Virus record (IMG/VR): IMGVR_UViG_3300046451_001742
Coordinates: 1 to 20,182 of that record
DNA length: 20,182 nucleotides
Direction: 5' to 3' (one strand)
Source: a virus
The number at the start of each line of letters is the position of its first letter. Position 1 is the first letter of the stretch. Shown here one piece after another: positions 1-8,648 of this stretch. The position numbers and the translations under genes were made by a program. The notes beneath the pieces are model-generated. The model was given only the letters and a program-made list of their open reading frames with translations. It did no database searches and was not told where the DNA came from.

Positions 1-870
1 ATAGTTGTTAGCTCGTTTGTAACCTAATGCCCTTGGAGTTATCCATACTGGAGTTCTTACGTTAGTTGTATCAGCAGTGAATACACCTGTACCGGCTTGC
101 ATGTCTGTGTTGTCTGCTTTTAAATAATCATCGCCAACAACATATATTTTAAATTCTCGTCTTGTATAAGTTTCACCGTCTGTTACAGTTACAGCAAAAG
201 GATAATATCTATTAAGTTTTCTTACGTTTGCAGTCGCTACGCTATAATCAAAGTCAACTGTGTCATAATAAAAGCTGCCGTAACCATTAGAACTTAGTAC
301 AGCATAATCCATTACTTCGCCGTATGGAGTTGCATCGTATTGGCCGCCCGCGCTTCGTTTATCTAAACTAAGTAGTGGTTCAGTTGTTCCTGTTAGTTTG
401 CCCGAGTCTGACATTACAACACCAGGCGGAAGCGTACCGTCACCGTCTGCAATAAAATATATAAGCTGTTGCCCTGTGCTTATATCTGTGTCAGTTGCTA
501 CTAATTGATAATCGATAATTTCGCTATCTAAGATGAACAAACTATTGTTTGAACCTACTCCTAGTAAGCCTGTATTAGTTGCCCAATTAGGAGCATCAGG
601 ACCTTGTACAACAAACTCGATAGTAACGTCTTGAAATCCTGTATCTGTAGTTGCTCTAAATACAGAGTTAAATGTTGTATCGTATGCTACTTCGTATACA
701 GTACCAACTATTTTATTATTTTCTAATCTTGTACCTGTGGGGATACTGCCACTTATAAGTTCTATAGTAGCAACAACACCAGCAGTGAGCGGTAATGTTA
801 TATCTACTGAGGATCGCTCAATAAGTGTTTGTAGCCTAGTTCCGGTTGTAACGGTCCATAATTGTGACAT
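1..870 (-). CDS. Ig/cadherin-like phage structural protein (3' end outside window)
   Basis: This frame is open for 290 codons from the ATG at 870 to the left edge, so the C-terminus lies outside the window. The protein starts MSQLWTVTTG and is rich in Thr, Val, Gly and Asp. Two stretches resemble putative Ig (He_PIG) or cadherin-like beta-sandwich repeats. One is around residues 25-80, ending in 'TIEFVVQG'. The other is around residues 115-225, with 'GTLPPGV', 'SGKLTG' and 'FAVTVTDGE', the usual 'P.G..l....G.l.G.....f.vtvtDg' pattern. There is no signal peptide. An AAGGAA ribosome-binding site precedes the start, and a late-promoter octamer lies 23 bases upstream of the ATG. Proteins of this kind are common among structural genes of marine T4-like phages, so a virion tail or fibre component is likely. 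Its exact place in the particle is unknown. Confidence 0.72.
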   Translation of the reverse strand, partial: MSQLWTVTTGTRLQTLIERSSVDITLPLTAGVVATIELISGSIPTGTRLENNKIVGTVYEVAYDTTFNSVFRATTDTGFQDVTIEFVVQGPDAPNWATNTGLLGVGSNNSLFILDSEIIDYQLVATDTDISTGQQLIYFIADGDGTLPPGVVMSDSGKLTGTTEPLLSLDKRSAGGQYDATPYGEVMDYAVLSSNGYGSFYYDTVDFDYSVATANVRKLNRYYPFAVTVTDGETYTRREFKIYVVGDDYLKADNTDMQAGTGVFTADTTNVRTPVWITPRALGYKRANNY

Positions 871-893
871 TCGATAGTTTCCTTAATACTAAG

Positions 894-901
894 TATTTAT
901 C
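894..901 (-). promoter_or_regulatory. T4/cyanophage-type late promoter (GATAAATA)
   Basis: The minus strand reads GATAAATA inside the 40-base gap between the 243-residue gene and the Ig-like gene. It matches the late-promoter octamer of T4-like marine phages (NATAAATA; TATAAATA in T4). Exactly 23 bases separate it from the downstream ATG, the same distance as at 8672-8679. No sigma-70-like -35 box is evident, as expected for late promoters read by the gp55-type sigma factor. Confidence 0.7.
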
Positions 902-910
902 GGAATTGAC

Positions 911-1642
911 TTAGACGGCAATTGGACCAGCATCAAGTGAAACAGTACCAGGGTCAACAATTGTTCCCCATTCGACATCTGTATTATATATAATATATTC
1001 AAGTATATTAGTTACAGTACTGTTAATACCACCAAAGTCTGAACTAGATAACAGTGTACGCACATCAATACCGTTTACTAGTCCTGTTACGTTACCTAAT
1101 ATATCACCAGTAACATTACCTGTTACTGGTCCAGTAACTCCTGACGTAGTAATAGTTCCTACATTTAATAGATTATTAGTTTGTGCATCTAAGTCAGCAG
1201 TAAGTTGCGGAGTAGTATCTGAAGCTAAGTCAGTTACACCCGAGTATGATACGGTTACTGTGCCGCTAGTTTGATCAATACTAATATCGTTGCCACCAGC
1301 AAACGTTATGTCAGCGTTATCGTACAAGTAAAACGTACCACCTGTGTCTGCTACTACTCTTACTTGTTTAACACCAACATTGACGCCTATAGATATTGAT
1401 TGATCAGATGGTGTCAACAAAACGTTTTGACCAGCAACTAATTTCTTAAACTGTAAATCGTATACTAACTTTTGAGCAAATAATCCTTCGCCAACTTCAC
1501 CCAAGTTAGATACGGTTGTTTGTTCGTCATCACGCAAGTCTAGTTCTTCAAAGTTAGCATTTGTTTTAATAAATGCTTCTCTAAGATCATCTCCAGTTCC
1601 GTCGTTTGCGACATTACCGATATTAATTAATTGTACTGCCAT
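911..1642 (-). CDS. Anchor-domain phage structural protein, 243 aa
   Basis: Residues 1-35 carry the tail-fibre anchor motif: 'NIGNVANDGTGDDLREAF' followed by 'KTNANFEEL'. The same motif opens the 200- and 2923-residue proteins in this window and is widespread at the N-termini of phage fibre proteins. The middle (about 65-140) looks like beta-strand-rich sandwich sequence. Residues 165-190 are a short Gly/Thr repeat (VTGPVTGNVTGDILGNVTG) of the kind found in fibre shafts. There is no signal peptide or membrane segment. An AAAGGAAAAG ribosome-binding site precedes the ATG, and only 18 bases separate it from the subtilisin gene upstream, so the two are probably cotranscribed. The likely role is a short fibre or baseplate decoration. 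Receptor binding is possible but unproven. Confidence 0.75.
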   Translation of the reverse strand: MAVQLINIGNVANDGTGDDLREAFIKTNANFEELDLRDDEQTTVSNLGEVGEGLFAQKLVYDLQFKKLVAGQNVLLTPSDQSISIGVNVGVKQVRVVADTGGTFYLYDNADITFAGGNDISIDQTSGTVTVSYSGVTDLASDTTPQLTADLDAQTNNLLNVGTITTSGVTGPVTGNVTGDILGNVTGLVNGIDVRTLLSSSDFGGINSTVTNILEYIIYNTDVEWGTIVDPGTVSLDAGPIAV

Positions 1643-1660
1643 TTTCTTCTTTTCCTTTTA

Positions 1661-4600
1661 TTAGCTTACTGTGATGTCGCCATGCATTGCTGCGTGTAGT
1701 GAACAGTTGTAATGATATGCACCTGCTGCCGGCACTGTCCATCTAATTGTAGCATTTGTTGCACCTTGGTTTGTTGCTCCACTAGCTTGGTTGCCAGTGC
1801 CAGTACCGTTTACAGTTTTAAGGTAGAACGGATGTCCTGCTGCTGATACAACAAAGTCTACTACATCACCTGCATTAAATGCCAGAGCCGGATCATCACC
1901 ACTTATACTACCACTTCGATCTGTACCGCTTAGTGTATATGCGCTAGCGCCGTTGTTTCCTACGTTAAGAGTATAATCAGCACCTATTGAAGTATCATTA
2001 ATTGTAACTGTATGGTTGTCATATGTATTATCTAGTGCTAGTAATATTGTCTCTGCACCTTCAGTAACTCCATCTGCTGCCAGTGTAAATGTAACAGTAG
2101 CAGTATTAGAAGCTACTGTAAAGTTACCAGTTAGACTTGCTGCACTTAAATCTGCACTAGTAACACCTGTAATAGTATATGGTACTGTAGTTGCATCAGC
2201 TACGTTAGTTGTAGTAAGTGTAAATGTAACAGTGCCACCTTCGTTAACTGCTGCTGCACTTGAAGTTACTAAGTACGTTGGATTCAATATACTTGAATCA
2301 GTTACAGCAACACTAACAGTAGCACTCAGTGGTGAATCTAATGATAGTAATAAAGTTTCACTTCCTTCAGTTGTCATATCTTTCGATAAGTTAAGATCTA
2401 GTGTAGCAGCATTTGAACTAATTGTAAAGTTGCCAGTTAGTGAAATTGCTGCATCTGCTGTGTATCCTGATGCACCAGCTACTGCTGGATTACCTGTGTC
2501 ACCGTCTTGGAATATGTTTCTCATTGTTGCAAGTGTTGGCTTAGACATTACTGGTAAAATGTATGTATTAAATAATGCATAACCTAATGGGTTATATGAT
2601 TGAACTCCTGCTGGTGTTCTTGCATTGTCGTTCCATTCAGGACTTAGTGATCCGCCGTCCCATAGTGAAGTGTATTCAAACATAGCAAATGTAAGCAAAT
2701 ACAAGTATTCTTTAGCTGCTATTACAAACGTATCTGCTGTTGCAAGATTACCGTCGTTGTAGCCGCTAATATTAAATGTAGTTGCTGCAACTGCTTCTGC
2801 TATTGCTGCATATAACGCTCTTGTCGCCCACTGAGCATCTGTGCTTGGATCCCAGCTTAGTGCTACAGTTGATCCACTAACGCCGCCACGTACACCAAAG
2901 TAATGTAGAGTGTGGAATATGTGCTCTAGTACTTCAGCTAAGTCATCGTCGCCGATACCTGGCCTAGCACTACTTGAATTTCTGTACCATACCATATCGT
3001 TCACTAAGTACTCGTCTAAAAGACCGTCTACATAACCTGGATACTGATACGATCCTTGTTCTGTTAAGAAGTTCGGATTATAACTTGCTCCGCCGCCATA
3101 AGCAATTCGCTGTGCTGTTGGTTTTCCAGCATGCCATGTACCTGTATCACCTCTTAGTGTTTTAATCATATTCTTCTGATCAGCAGCAACAATATTAGAT
3201 CCTGTTGGGTCAGTAAATAACTCAACAACTCGTGCAACTTTGTCTGTCCACAAATCTGGAACTGCTGTAGCACCTCCAACGTTTGTTGCTTGGTAAAGCT
3301 TTACTCCGTGGACAAGTCTAGACTTATTAAATAATGACCCTGCGGATGTATCTGTAACAAGGCCGCCTTTTGTGTATGGTCCGTTATCTAAATCTGCACT
3401 AGTAACACCTGATAGTGTATATGGTACTGTAGTTGCGTCAGCTACGTTAGTTGTGCTAAGTGTAAGTGTAACACTTTGTCCTTCGCTTATTGTTGTTGCA
3501 CTTCTAGTTAATACATGTGTTGCACCAGGTGTAAGACTTGTATCATTAAGCGTAGTAGACAGGTTGACTCCAAGTGAGTCAAGTGTTAATACCATTGTCT
3601 CTGCGCCTTCAGTAGTTTCGTCTGCTGTGATTGCAAACGCTGCGTTTGCAGTGTTTGATGCAATTGTAAAGATACCAGCTAGACTTGCTCCACCAATGTC
3701 TGCACTATTAATACCTGTAATAGTATATGGTACTGTAGTTGCATCTGCCAAGTTAGCTGTGTTTAGTGTAACAGTTAGTGTACTACCTTCGTTAACATTA
3801 GCAGCACTTCCTGATAATGCGTATGTAGGTGTAATACTTGTGTCGTTAATAGCAACAGTAATACTTTCACTAACTCCATTTAGAGTAATTGTAAATGTCT
3901 CTGCACCTTCAGTAAGTGCGTCATTAGCTAAAGTAAATATAGCTGATGCAGTATTTGACGCTATTGTAAAGTTACCAGTTAAACTTGCTCCGCTTATATC
4001 AGCAGTAGTTACACCTGTAATAGTGTACGGTACATTTGTTGCATCTGCAATATTTGCTGTAGTTAGTGTAATAGTAAATGATTGCCCTTCGTTGAATGCT
4101 GCTCCGCTTCTAGACAATGAGTATGTTGCTGCTGCTGCGTAAGATACTGCTGCTGCCGGAGTACCGATGGTAAGCTGTGTATTGCTATTAAATTTATTAT
4201 ACAAAAATCTATTTGAGCTGCCTGATAAACTACGATTGTTATCATAATCAACAACACTAGCAGTGTCATATAATTGTGCCGTCTTTGCAGTAGACTCAAT
4301 AAACGCTTTAAGCTGTGCTGGAGTTGAAGCTGGATTTAACTGCGCATTTAATGCAGCCATGCCTGCTACTTGTGGTGATGCCATACTTGTACCGCTTATA
4401 TTATTAATTAAGTAAGCAGAGTTTGCTGGGTATGGATTGTTTGTAGTATTAGCACCAAACTTATTAGTTGTGCTCATTGCACTCATAATGTCTGTGCCTG
4501 GTGCATAAATTGTTACAGCAGGTCCTGTTTCTGAATAAGTTGCTTTTTGTTCTAGTCCGCCTGCATTTACAGCAGTATCAATGCTTCCAACAGTATTAGC

Positions 4601-5719
4601 TTGATCATCATAAGGACTTGAACCTCTGTTGTGGTATATAGTTCCTGAATTTGATGTCGTAGTGTTATCATAGTCAAGACCACTAGCAACGTCAATTTTG
4701 TGACTTCTGTTACCAGCAGCAACCATAACGTGTACGCCTGCATCAATAAGCTCTTGCATGTCAACATCAACTGATGCAACTCTTGTATTAGCTGCGTAAG
4801 TAGTTCCTATCGATGCGCCACTTGCTGGATAAAGTCCAAAGGCTGCACGTTTTGAAGCACTATCGATATCAGTGCCTGATTTGGCTGAGCCTCTATATAC
4901 CATACCCGAAACTGTATTGTATCCGATACCGTAACCCCAACTCATGTTAACAATAGTTGGACGCTTATATCCAGTAGCTGCGTCAACTGTTTTTGCATTG
5001 TGCCAGAGCTTAATGCAATCAAATGCGTATGTTATACTAATACCAGTTCCGCTATCGCCTGTGCCTTCAAGACCAGCGAGCTTTACAGAATATATTTTAG
5101 CGTTCTTTGCCCAACCATATGTTTTACCAGTTGCTGTGCCAGCAACGTGTGTGCCGTGTCCGTCATAGTCTCTATAATGATTAGCATTTTGTGTAAAGCC
5201 AAGACCGCTCTCTGTAGCCCAGTTAATTTGTTGTACTCTGCTTACTCCTGATGCATCTTGGAATTCAGGATGGTCAGCTTGTATGCCGCTATCCATAATT
5301 ACAACGTCAACGCCTGTTCCGTCTAAAGTATAGCCGTAGCCGCCTGCTGCTGCTACTGCGCCTGTGTAGACGTTTTGAGATTCGTTGCATCTGCGCATGC
5401 CCCAGTTAAGAAAGCTTCCACGATCAAGTAACGTCTTTGAAAAGTCACCTGTTTGTGTTGCATCAAATCCAATATGAAGATTTGTGTCTAATTCAGGTAG
5501 CAATGTTACACCGTATACTCTAGAATCAGACCTTAAAGCTTCTGCCTCAGCATCTGTTAGATCATAATGCGTATTACGTGCAGATCCAGGCCTAGCATTT
5601 AACACACTAACGGTTCTGTTAGGAATATCGCCTGCTCCAGTGTCGCGTATCATGTCAGCGTTAAAGCCCTCATAATCGACACCTTTATTTAAACTTACAA
5701 TGTGTTCTCTTTCGCTCAT
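1661..5719 (-). CDS. Virion-type subtilisin-like protease with Calx-beta repeats and C-terminal cupredoxin
   Basis: This is a 1352-residue multidomain protein. Residues 1-75 resemble an I9 propeptide ('YDLTDAEAEALRSDSRVYGV'). A peptidase S8 domain follows at about 130-500, with the full triad: Asp143 in 'VVIMDSG', His188 in 'DGHGTHVAG' and Ser445 in 'SGTSMASP', plus oxyanion Asn337 in 'VAAGN'. The His-Ser spacing is wide, which implies insertions. Residues about 530-1245 hold four Calx-beta-like repeats ('NEG..', 'VADATTVPYTITG', 'TEGAET', 'NDTS'). The third repeat is split by an insert of about 310 residues. Residues about 1245-1352 look like a cupredoxin: His1296 ('GHPFYL'), Cys1339, His1342 and Met1345 ('YNCSLHAAM'). 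There is no signal peptide, consistent with a virion protein. AGGAAAAG precedes the ATG. Subtilisin-like structural proteins with this N-terminus are known in marine T4-like phages. Likely jobs are processing of virion proteins or degradation of host surface material; the substrate is unknown. Confidence 0.85.
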   Translation of the reverse strand: MSEREHIVSLNKGVDYEGFNADMIRDTGAGDIPNRTVSVLNARPGSARNTHYDLTDAEAEALRSDSRVYGVTLLPELDTNLHIGFDATQTGDFSKTLLDRGSFLNWGMRRCNESQNVYTGAVAAAGGYGYTLDGTGVDVVIMDSGIQADHPEFQDASGVSRVQQINWATESGLGFTQNANHYRDYDGHGTHVAGTATGKTYGWAKNAKIYSVKLAGLEGTGDSGTGISITYAFDCIKLWHNAKTVDAATGYKRPTIVNMSWGYGIGYNTVSGMVYRGSAKSGTDIDSASKRAAFGLYPASGASIGTTYAANTRVASVDVDMQELIDAGVHVMVAAGNRSHKIDVASGLDYDNTTTSNSGTIYHNRGSSPYDDQANTVGSIDTAVNAGGLEQKATYSETGPAVTIYAPGTDIMSAMSTTNKFGANTTNNPYPANSAYLINNISGTSMASPQVAGMAALNAQLNPASTPAQLKAFIESTAKTAQLYDTASVVDYDNNRSLSGSSNRFLYNKFNSNTQLTIGTPAAAVSYAAAATYSLSRSGAAFNEGQSFTITLTTANIADATNVPYTITGVTTADISGASLTGNFTIASNTASAIFTLANDALTEGAETFTITLNGVSESITVAINDTSITPTYALSGSAANVNEGSTLTVTLNTANLADATTVPYTITGINSADIGGASLAGIFTIASNTANAAFAITADETTEGAETMVLTLDSLGVNLSTTLNDTSLTPGATHVLTRSATTISEGQSVTLTLSTTNVADATTVPYTLSGVTSADLDNGPYTKGGLVTDTSAGSLFNKSRLVHGVKLYQATNVGGATAVPDLWTDKVARVVELFTDPTGSNIVAADQKNMIKTLRGDTGTWHAGKPTAQRIAYGGGASYNPNFLTEQGSYQYPGYVDGLLDEYLVNDMVWYRNSSSARPGIGDDDLAEVLEHIFHTLHYFGVRGGVSGSTVALSWDPSTDAQWATRALYAAIAEAVAATTFNISGYNDGNLATADTFVIAAKEYLYLLTFAMFEYTSLWDGGSLSPEWNDNARTPAGVQSYNPLGYALFNTYILPVMSKPTLATMRNIFQDGDTGNPAVAGASGYTADAAISLTGNFTISSNAATLDLNLSKDMTTEGSETLLLSLDSPLSATVSVAVTDSSILNPTYLVTSSAAAVNEGGTVTFTLTTTNVADATTVPYTITGVTSADLSAASLTGNFTVASNTATVTFTLAADGVTEGAETILLALDNTYDNHTVTINDTSIGADYTLNVGNNGASAYTLSGTDRSGSISGDDPALAFNAGDVVDFVVSAAGHPFYLKTVNGTGTGNQASGATNQGATNATIRWTVPAAGAYHYNCSLHAAMHGDITVS
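1985..4135 (-). repeat. Calx-beta-like domain repeats, four copies, one interrupted
   Basis: Approximate copies lie at 3830-4130, 3520-3830, 3390-3520 plus 2290-2455 (split), and 1985-2280. Each unit is about 290-310 bases. At the protein level the units share 'EG', 'ADAT.VPYTITGV', 'LTGNFTI.SN' and 'TEG.ET'. At the DNA level the segments around 2140-2230 and 3390-3470 are nearly the same over about 80 bases. This points to recent duplication or gene conversion rather than only protein-level similarity. Confidence 0.75.
2455..3389 (-). other. Domain of about 310 aa inserted inside a Calx-beta repeat
   Basis: The third Calx-beta-like repeat reads '..GVTSADL', is interrupted, and resumes at 'SLTGNFTI'. 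The uninterrupted fourth repeat reads 'GVTSADLSAASLTGNF' straight through. The insert is predicted mostly helical and rich in Trp, Tyr and Leu, unlike the Thr/Ala/Val-rich beta repeats around it. It includes 'EHIFHTLHYFG', in which His933, His936 and His939 lie on one helix face next to Glu932. It also has 'AAKEYLYLLTFAMFEY' and 'SLSPEWNDNARTPAG'. I do not recognise the family with confidence. Confidence 0.7.
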
Positions 5720-5747
5720 TTTACTTTTCCTATATTGTTATGTGTTA

Positions 5748-8648
5748 TCATGCTATAACTGCACCCTGGTTTGCAGTATTTACCCAACCATTTGTAGTGT
5801 ATAGTAATGATATGTTATCATTAATATCATTGAATGTAATTGTTGTTCCAGTTGCTAATGTAGTTGGAGTAAGTGTTCCATCACCGCCGTCTACTATCAT
5901 TGCAATTATTTTTATTTGTCCTGCAACACCGTCTGCTAGTGTATATGCATCTGCGCCAGTTGTTGTAATTTCAGTTACAAGTGTATCTAAACTAATTACA
6001 CCCGGTCCACTAATTTGTTGTACATCACCGACTATTCTACTTATTGGTCCTACAATTTTTCCTGCAAGACCATCAATTATTGTTGAACTATCATCACCAT
6101 ACACGCTACCTACTAAGTCACCAGTTAGTGATCCAGTGTGCGCGCCTTGTGCGCTTCCAACTAGTGTTCCGTTAACTGTTGCATTATGCATTGTTACTGT
6201 TTGATTACGTGTGCTACTTGTAGTACCAATAACTACGTTACCTGATGTTGCAGCAGCGTTAATTGCTATATTAGCAACATCGTTTGCATCTCCAGGAGTT
6301 TTAGGTGTTGTAGTCAATTCTATATGATTAATACCAGTTTGATCCATTTGTATCTTACTCAAACCAGCATCGTCAGTTCCTGCATTAATATTAATAAACC
6401 CTGCTGCGTTAACAGCTATATCGTCACTGCCAGTTAAGTTTGCAATAGTGCCTGCTTTAATTGTAGTTGACGCTGTAATAGTTGTGCCTGTAATAGTTGT
6501 TGTATCTACTGGTCCAGTTACTACGCCGCCAACGCTGTCGATCATCACTGTTGAATCGTCTGCTACTACACTACCTTTAAGATCTCCAACAACGCCCCCC
6601 ACAGCATCAATACTTCTTGTTACTGCTCCAAAGAATTTAATTTCGTCAGCAGTTAAGTTAACTGCTGTATTTGTTCCAGCTGGCCCAATACTAATTGCAT
6701 TGCCGTTGCCTGTAGCAGTAGTAATACTCATACTGTCGTCTGCTGTAATACTTCCTGATATTACAGCCGGTGATGCCAATGTGCCGTTAATTGTTGTTGT
6801 GCTGCCTGCATTACCTATACCAATAGTTGTTGCTGTTGCCGCACCAATTGCTAGTGTTTCTTGATCTATATTACCAGTAATATTTCCTGTAACGTTACCT
6901 TGTAAATTTCCAATGATAGTACTACTAAAAGTTTTAGCACCGCCAATAGTTTGATCACCAATTGTATATACACCATTAGTTACTGTATCAGCATTGCCAG
7001 TTAAGTTACCTGTAACATTGCCTATAACTGTAATTGTTGCAGTCCCTAATAAGTTAGCTGCTGGTATTACTCCGTTAACTCCGTCTACAAGTAAGGTACT
7101 ATCGTCTGCAAATACACTACCTGTTACATCACCGTCTAGTGTTCCTGTATGTGCGCCAGCTGCATTACCAGTTACATTACCAACAAACCCTGTAGATGCT
7201 GTAATTGTTGTACCTTCTACTGTTGTTGCTGTTACTGCTGCTGGTGTTACACCGCCAAGTATGCCAGTGAATGCTGCTTCTACTGTTCCTGCAACAAATG
7301 TCTCTGCTCCAATTGTCCATTTATCTGTGGTTTCGTTCCATATAAATGTCTTTGCTGTTGCACTGCCTCTATTAATACTAATGCCGCTATCTTGTGTTGG
7401 TGCAACGGCTACACCTAAGTTACTATTAAGATTAATAATATTATCAGCAAGGTTAATTTCTTCTGTGTTAACAGTTGTAGTGGTACCTGTTACAGTAAAG
7501 TTACCTGCAATTACAACATCGTTAAAGTTTGATGTTCCTGCTGTTGCTTCAACGTTTCCGTTGACGTCTTTCCAAGCACTGCCTTGATACATTTGCAAAC
7601 GGCTTGTTGTGGTGTTGTAAATTACATCACCTTCTTCTGCACCGATTGCTAATTGGTTAGCTGTAGTAACTGATGAAAATCTAAATGGTACACCACCGTC
7701 AATTTTAACTCTGTTACCAGCAGTAATTGATAAGTTTGTATTTGCTGTTAGCTTGGCAACTCCTAAATCTCTACCTTGAGTAAATGATTCTATTACTGCA
7801 TCGCCTATGTTAACAACACTAGTTGCTGCACCAAATCCTATATCAACGGTGCCTGATGCTCCTGCATCAATTGCTAAGTTTCCTGATGCTGGCCCGTTAA
7901 TAGTTGTTGCTGTTGTAGTAGTAATCTGGGCTGTATTAGTAACTAAACCTGTAGTAGTTACATTTGAGTTTATTACGTCACCAAGTACTTTACCAGCAAC
8001 ACCGTCTATTATCATTGAACTATCATCAGCAAACACACTACCTTGTATGTCAGTGTTAAACGTTATGCCGTCATCATATAAAGCTGCAATTTGTGTGCCA
8101 AGTGCTGTTGATGTTACAAAGCCAATATCATCTGTAAATTCTGAAAGGAAAACTGGCGCGCCTTGTAGTGCAGCATAACTTACTTTTCCTGTTGTAGCAT
8201 TAAATACTATAGATCCGTCGTATGCAGCTAAGTTACCCCTAAGTGTTGTTGCTACTACTTCATTAAACTTAAAGTTGTCAGTGCCTATTGTTCCTACATT
8301 GTTAACTGTTGGTATAACACTAACATCAACTGAAATAGTATTAAGCTGTATAGTTCCTAAGCTACCTAGTGAAGAAAATTCTAAGCCTGTGCCATCTGCC
8401 TTTACTTTTACAAACTGACTTTCTGATCCAGTAAATGTACTCGGAGTATCAGTTAAGTCAGCAAATTGTTGCGCAACTAGGTGTTCCCCAGCCACTTTGA
8501 TCTGAGCAGCGTCGATAGTTCCCAATGCAGTAATATTTTGGACACCAGTGATACTGTTGTCAGCTAGATACAAATTGTCCCCGGTTTGGATCTCTTTGAT
8601 CTTATTACCGTCTTCTGTATCTAGTACTAGTGGAAATCTATTAGCCAT
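5748..8648 (-). CDS. Repeat-rich phage tail-fibre protein, 966 aa
   Basis: The N-terminus starts MANRFPLVLDTEDGNKI and continues 'EIQTGDNLYLADNSITG', a start typical of cyanophage-type fibre proteins. Near residue 62 is 'FADLTDTPSTFTG', then 'VKADGTGLEF', a fibre module also present in the giant protein. Around residues 395-450 are 'TTTTVNTEEINLADN' and 'TAKTFIWNETTDKW', which I recognise from marine T4-like structural proteins. Much of the rest is Gly/Thr/Val repeats ('VTGNITGN') and four 'GSV.(A/G)DDS' modules, probably forming a beta-stranded trimeric shaft. The last 85 residues ('ITTTGADAYTLADG' onward) resemble a C-terminal beta-sandwich cap seen in such fibres. AGGA precedes the ATG, and a late promoter lies 23 bases upstream. 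The stop is TGA, so the standard code applies. Receptor recognition is a reasonable inference only. Confidence 0.8.
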   Translation of the reverse strand: MANRFPLVLDTEDGNKIKEIQTGDNLYLADNSITGVQNITALGTIDAAQIKVAGEHLVAQQFADLTDTPSTFTGSESQFVKVKADGTGLEFSSLGSLGTIQLNTISVDVSVIPTVNNVGTIGTDNFKFNEVVATTLRGNLAAYDGSIVFNATTGKVSYAALQGAPVFLSEFTDDIGFVTSTALGTQIAALYDDGITFNTDIQGSVFADDSSMIIDGVAGKVLGDVINSNVTTTGLVTNTAQITTTTATTINGPASGNLAIDAGASGTVDIGFGAATSVVNIGDAVIESFTQGRDLGVAKLTANTNLSITAGNRVKIDGGVPFRFSSVTTANQLAIGAEEGDVIYNTTTSRLQMYQGSAWKDVNGNVEATAGTSNFNDVVIAGNFTVTGTTTTVNTEEINLADNIINLNSNLGVAVAPTQDSGISINRGSATAKTFIWNETTDKWTIGAETFVAGTVEAAFTGILGGVTPAAVTATTVEGTTITASTGFVGNVTGNAAGAHTGTLDGDVTGSVFADDSTLLVDGVNGVIPAANLLGTATITVIGNVTGNLTGNADTVTNGVYTIGDQTIGGAKTFSSTIIGNLQGNVTGNITGNIDQETLAIGAATATTIGIGNAGSTTTINGTLASPAVISGSITADDSMSITTATGNGNAISIGPAGTNTAVNLTADEIKFFGAVTRSIDAVGGVVGDLKGSVVADDSTVMIDSVGGVVTGPVDTTTITGTTITASTTIKAGTIANLTGSDDIAVNAAGFININAGTDDAGLSKIQMDQTGINHIELTTTPKTPGDANDVANIAINAAATSGNVVIGTTSSTRNQTVTMHNATVNGTLVGSAQGAHTGSLTGDLVGSVYGDDSSTIIDGLAGKIVGPISRIVGDVQQISGPGVISLDTLVTEITTTGADAYTLADGVAGQIKIIAMIVDGGDGTLTPTTLATGTTITFNDINDNISLLYTTNGWVNTANQGAVIA

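Noticed and set aside
2895-2960. Possible metallopeptidase motif in the inserted domain
   Set aside because: The sequence is E-H-x2-H-x2-H, not HExxH, so a zinc peptidase cannot be claimed. Metal binding is only a possibility.
1985-4135. Regularly spaced similar DNA segments that might suggest a CRISPR array
   Set aside because: The period is about 300 bases, the copies are imperfect, and they stay in frame as protein domains of the subtilisin protein.
3372-4142. Plus-strand open frame of 256 codons, and similar long plus-strand frames at 2016-2582, 5740-6204, 6448-6864, 6994-7587 and 13593-13943
   Set aside because: They lie wholly opposite well-recognised minus-strand genes. Their Ala/Val/Ser/Pro-rich products reflect the repetitive Thr/Ala/Val/Gly codons of those genes, and no family features are seen.
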